Shown: one piece after another, positions 62,997-64,000 of the stretch
How the letters are laid out: each line of letters begins with the position of its first letter
Position numbering within the stretch: position 1 is the stretch's first letter
Source: Marinobacter sp. LA51
GTDB lineage: Bacteria; Pseudomonadota; Gammaproteobacteria; Pseudomonadales; Oleiphilaceae
Reading direction: 5' to 3'
Length of the DNA stretch: 64,000 nt
Assembly: GCF_030297175.1 (NCBI RefSeq)
Contig: NZ_AP028070.1
Span: 1,364,001-1,428,000, forward strand
Notes under the pieces: model-generated
What the model was told of the DNA's origin: nothing
The model's database searches: none
Seen by the model: only the letters and a program-made list of their open reading frames with translations
Position numbers and translations under genes: made by a program

Positions 62997-64000
62997 TTAG
63001 TGGTCTTGAGCCTGGCTCGCACCACGTGGGTAACGAACGCTCTCAACCAGCTCCTGAATCTCAACGGGCGGCTCTTCAGTAGCGTTGGATACCACGAAGG
63101 CTACCGCAAAGTTGACGATTGCACCAACCGCGCCGATGGACAGCGGAGAGATGCCCAGCACCCAGTTCTCCGGAGTGTCTGGCAGGTTGTTGGTGCCCGG
63201 AATGAACAGCCAACCCTTGTACACAAAGATGTACGCCAGGGTGAAGCCCAGACCGGTCAGCATGCCGGCAATAGCACCTGTGTTGTTAACCCGCTTGGAG
63301 AAGATACCCATCATCAGGGCCGGGAACAGCGACGCTGCGGCAATACCGAACGCCAGCGCCACCACCTGGGCCGCAAAGCCCGGGGGATTGGCGCCCAGCC
63401 AGGTGGCCACCACTATCGCGACGGCCATGGAAATCCGTGCTGCCAGCAGTTCACCTTTTTCGGAGATGTTGGGATTGATCGAGCCTTTGATCAGGTCGTG
63501 ACTGATGGCCGAGGATATTGCCAGCAACAGACCGGCCGCCGTGGACAGGGCGGCCGCCAGACCACCGGCTGCGATCAGGCCAATGACCCAACCTGGCAGG
63601 TTGGCAATCTCCGGATTGGCCAGTACCAGGATGTCCCGGTTGACCACCAGTTCATTGCCTTCCCAGCCGCGGGATTGCGCCTCAGATTCGAACGCCGGGC
63701 TGTCGTTGTAAAGCTGAATGCGTCCGTCTTCGTTTTTGTCGGTGAACTGGATCAGACCGGTGACTTCCCATTCCCGGACCCAGTTCGGACGTTCGTCGTA
63801 TTCAATCGGGGCGGCCGCGGTGCCATCCGGGTAGATGGTAGTCATCAGATTCAGGCGTGCCATGGAAGCAACAGCCGGCGCGGTCAGGTACAGCAGGGCG
63901 ATGAATACCAGGGCCCAGCCGGCGGACCAGCGCGCATCGGCAACTTTCGGCACGGTGAAGAAGCGAATGATGACGTGGGGCAGGCCTGCAGTACCGATCA
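62997..64000 (-). CDS. Sodium:solute (acetate-type) symporter, C-terminal part
   Basis: The last about 334 residues of a sodium:solute symporter; the coding frame runs off the window end at 64000, so the start is missing. A large extracytoplasmic loop with TIYPDGTAAAPIEYDERPNW, then segments with AAGGLAAALSTAAGLLLAIS and SHDLIKG fit the VC_2705-type large symporters related to acetate permease ActP. The frame continues upstream as GLPHVIIRFFTVP. Near a CrbS/MxtR-like kinase, acetate or another short organic acid is the likely substrate. Confidence 0.88.
   Translation of the reverse strand, partial: IGTAGLPHVIIRFFTVPKVADARWSAGWALVFIALLYLTAPAVASMARLNLMTTIYPDGTAAAPIEYDERPNWVREWEVTGLIQFTDKNEDGRIQLYNDSPAFESEAQSRGWEGNELVVNRDILVLANPEIANLPGWVIGLIAAGGLAAALSTAAGLLLAISSAISHDLIKGSINPNISEKGELLAARISMAVAIVVATWLGANPPGFAAQVVALAFGIAAASLFPALMMGIFSKRVNNTGAIAGMLTGLGFTLAYIFVYKGWLFIPGTNNLPDTPENWVLGISPLSIGAVGAIVNFAVAFVVSNATEEPPVEIQELVESVRYPRGASQAQDH

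Overview
The window is chromosomal DNA of a marine gammaproteobacterium, most likely Marinobacter or a close relative. The best single pointer is a 661-residue fused acyl-CoA/ACP reductase (14989-16974) with the length and two-domain layout of the Marinobacter enzyme that makes fatty alcohols for wax esters. Pseudomonas-like gene orders agree with this: rnt-pyrC-motY and ubiG-mupP-yciK. These are calls from sequence and remembered families; no database search was run.

Layout. 1-9300 is a metal-resistance block. It holds the end of a CusA-type RND pump, its TolC-like partner, a NHL/outer-membrane/HMA gene set behind a broken merR, a mercury operon (merT, merP, merA, merR), and a CcdA/DUF411/secreted-protein group typical of copper handling. 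9300-9995 is a scar: a frameshifted integrase remnant beside tRNA-Arg(CCU), which suggests that the block arrived as, or decayed from, a genomic island. 10-31 kb is mostly core: two small sugar-transfer type enzymes, an M16 protease, the fatty-alcohol reductase, rnt, pyrC, motY, a deacetylase and a Pat-type acetyltransferase back to back, rdgC, yaaA, yciK, mupP, ubiG, a TRZ/ATZ deaminase and mtnA. 31-50.6 kb carries prc, a fadB/fadA-like beta-oxidation pair, a ComFB-like gene, a DUF349 protein, recX, mltF, purL, two NUDIX hydrolases, a gamma-carbonic anhydrase and purT. 50.6-56.4 kb is a complete rRNA operon (16S, tRNA-Ile, tRNA-Ala, 23S, 5S) with three tandem promoters. 56.4-64 kb is a translationally coupled signalling operon (symporter-sensor hybrid kinase, response regulator with TPR repeats, soluble kinase), a small membrane protein and the end of a VC_2705-type sodium:solute symporter cut by the window edge.

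Two themes link genes. One is metal sensing: three MerR-type promoters with long 19-20 bp spacers lie around the mer genes, while one of the two merR genes is dead. The other is acetyl/acyl-CoA metabolism: the acyl reductase with twin palindromic operators, the beta-oxidation pair, the acetylation writer/eraser pair, and a CrbS/MxtR-like kinase near an acetate-type symporter. The least explained parts are the NHL/outer-membrane/HMA set, the twin operators before the acyl reductase, and the three-protein signalling operon.
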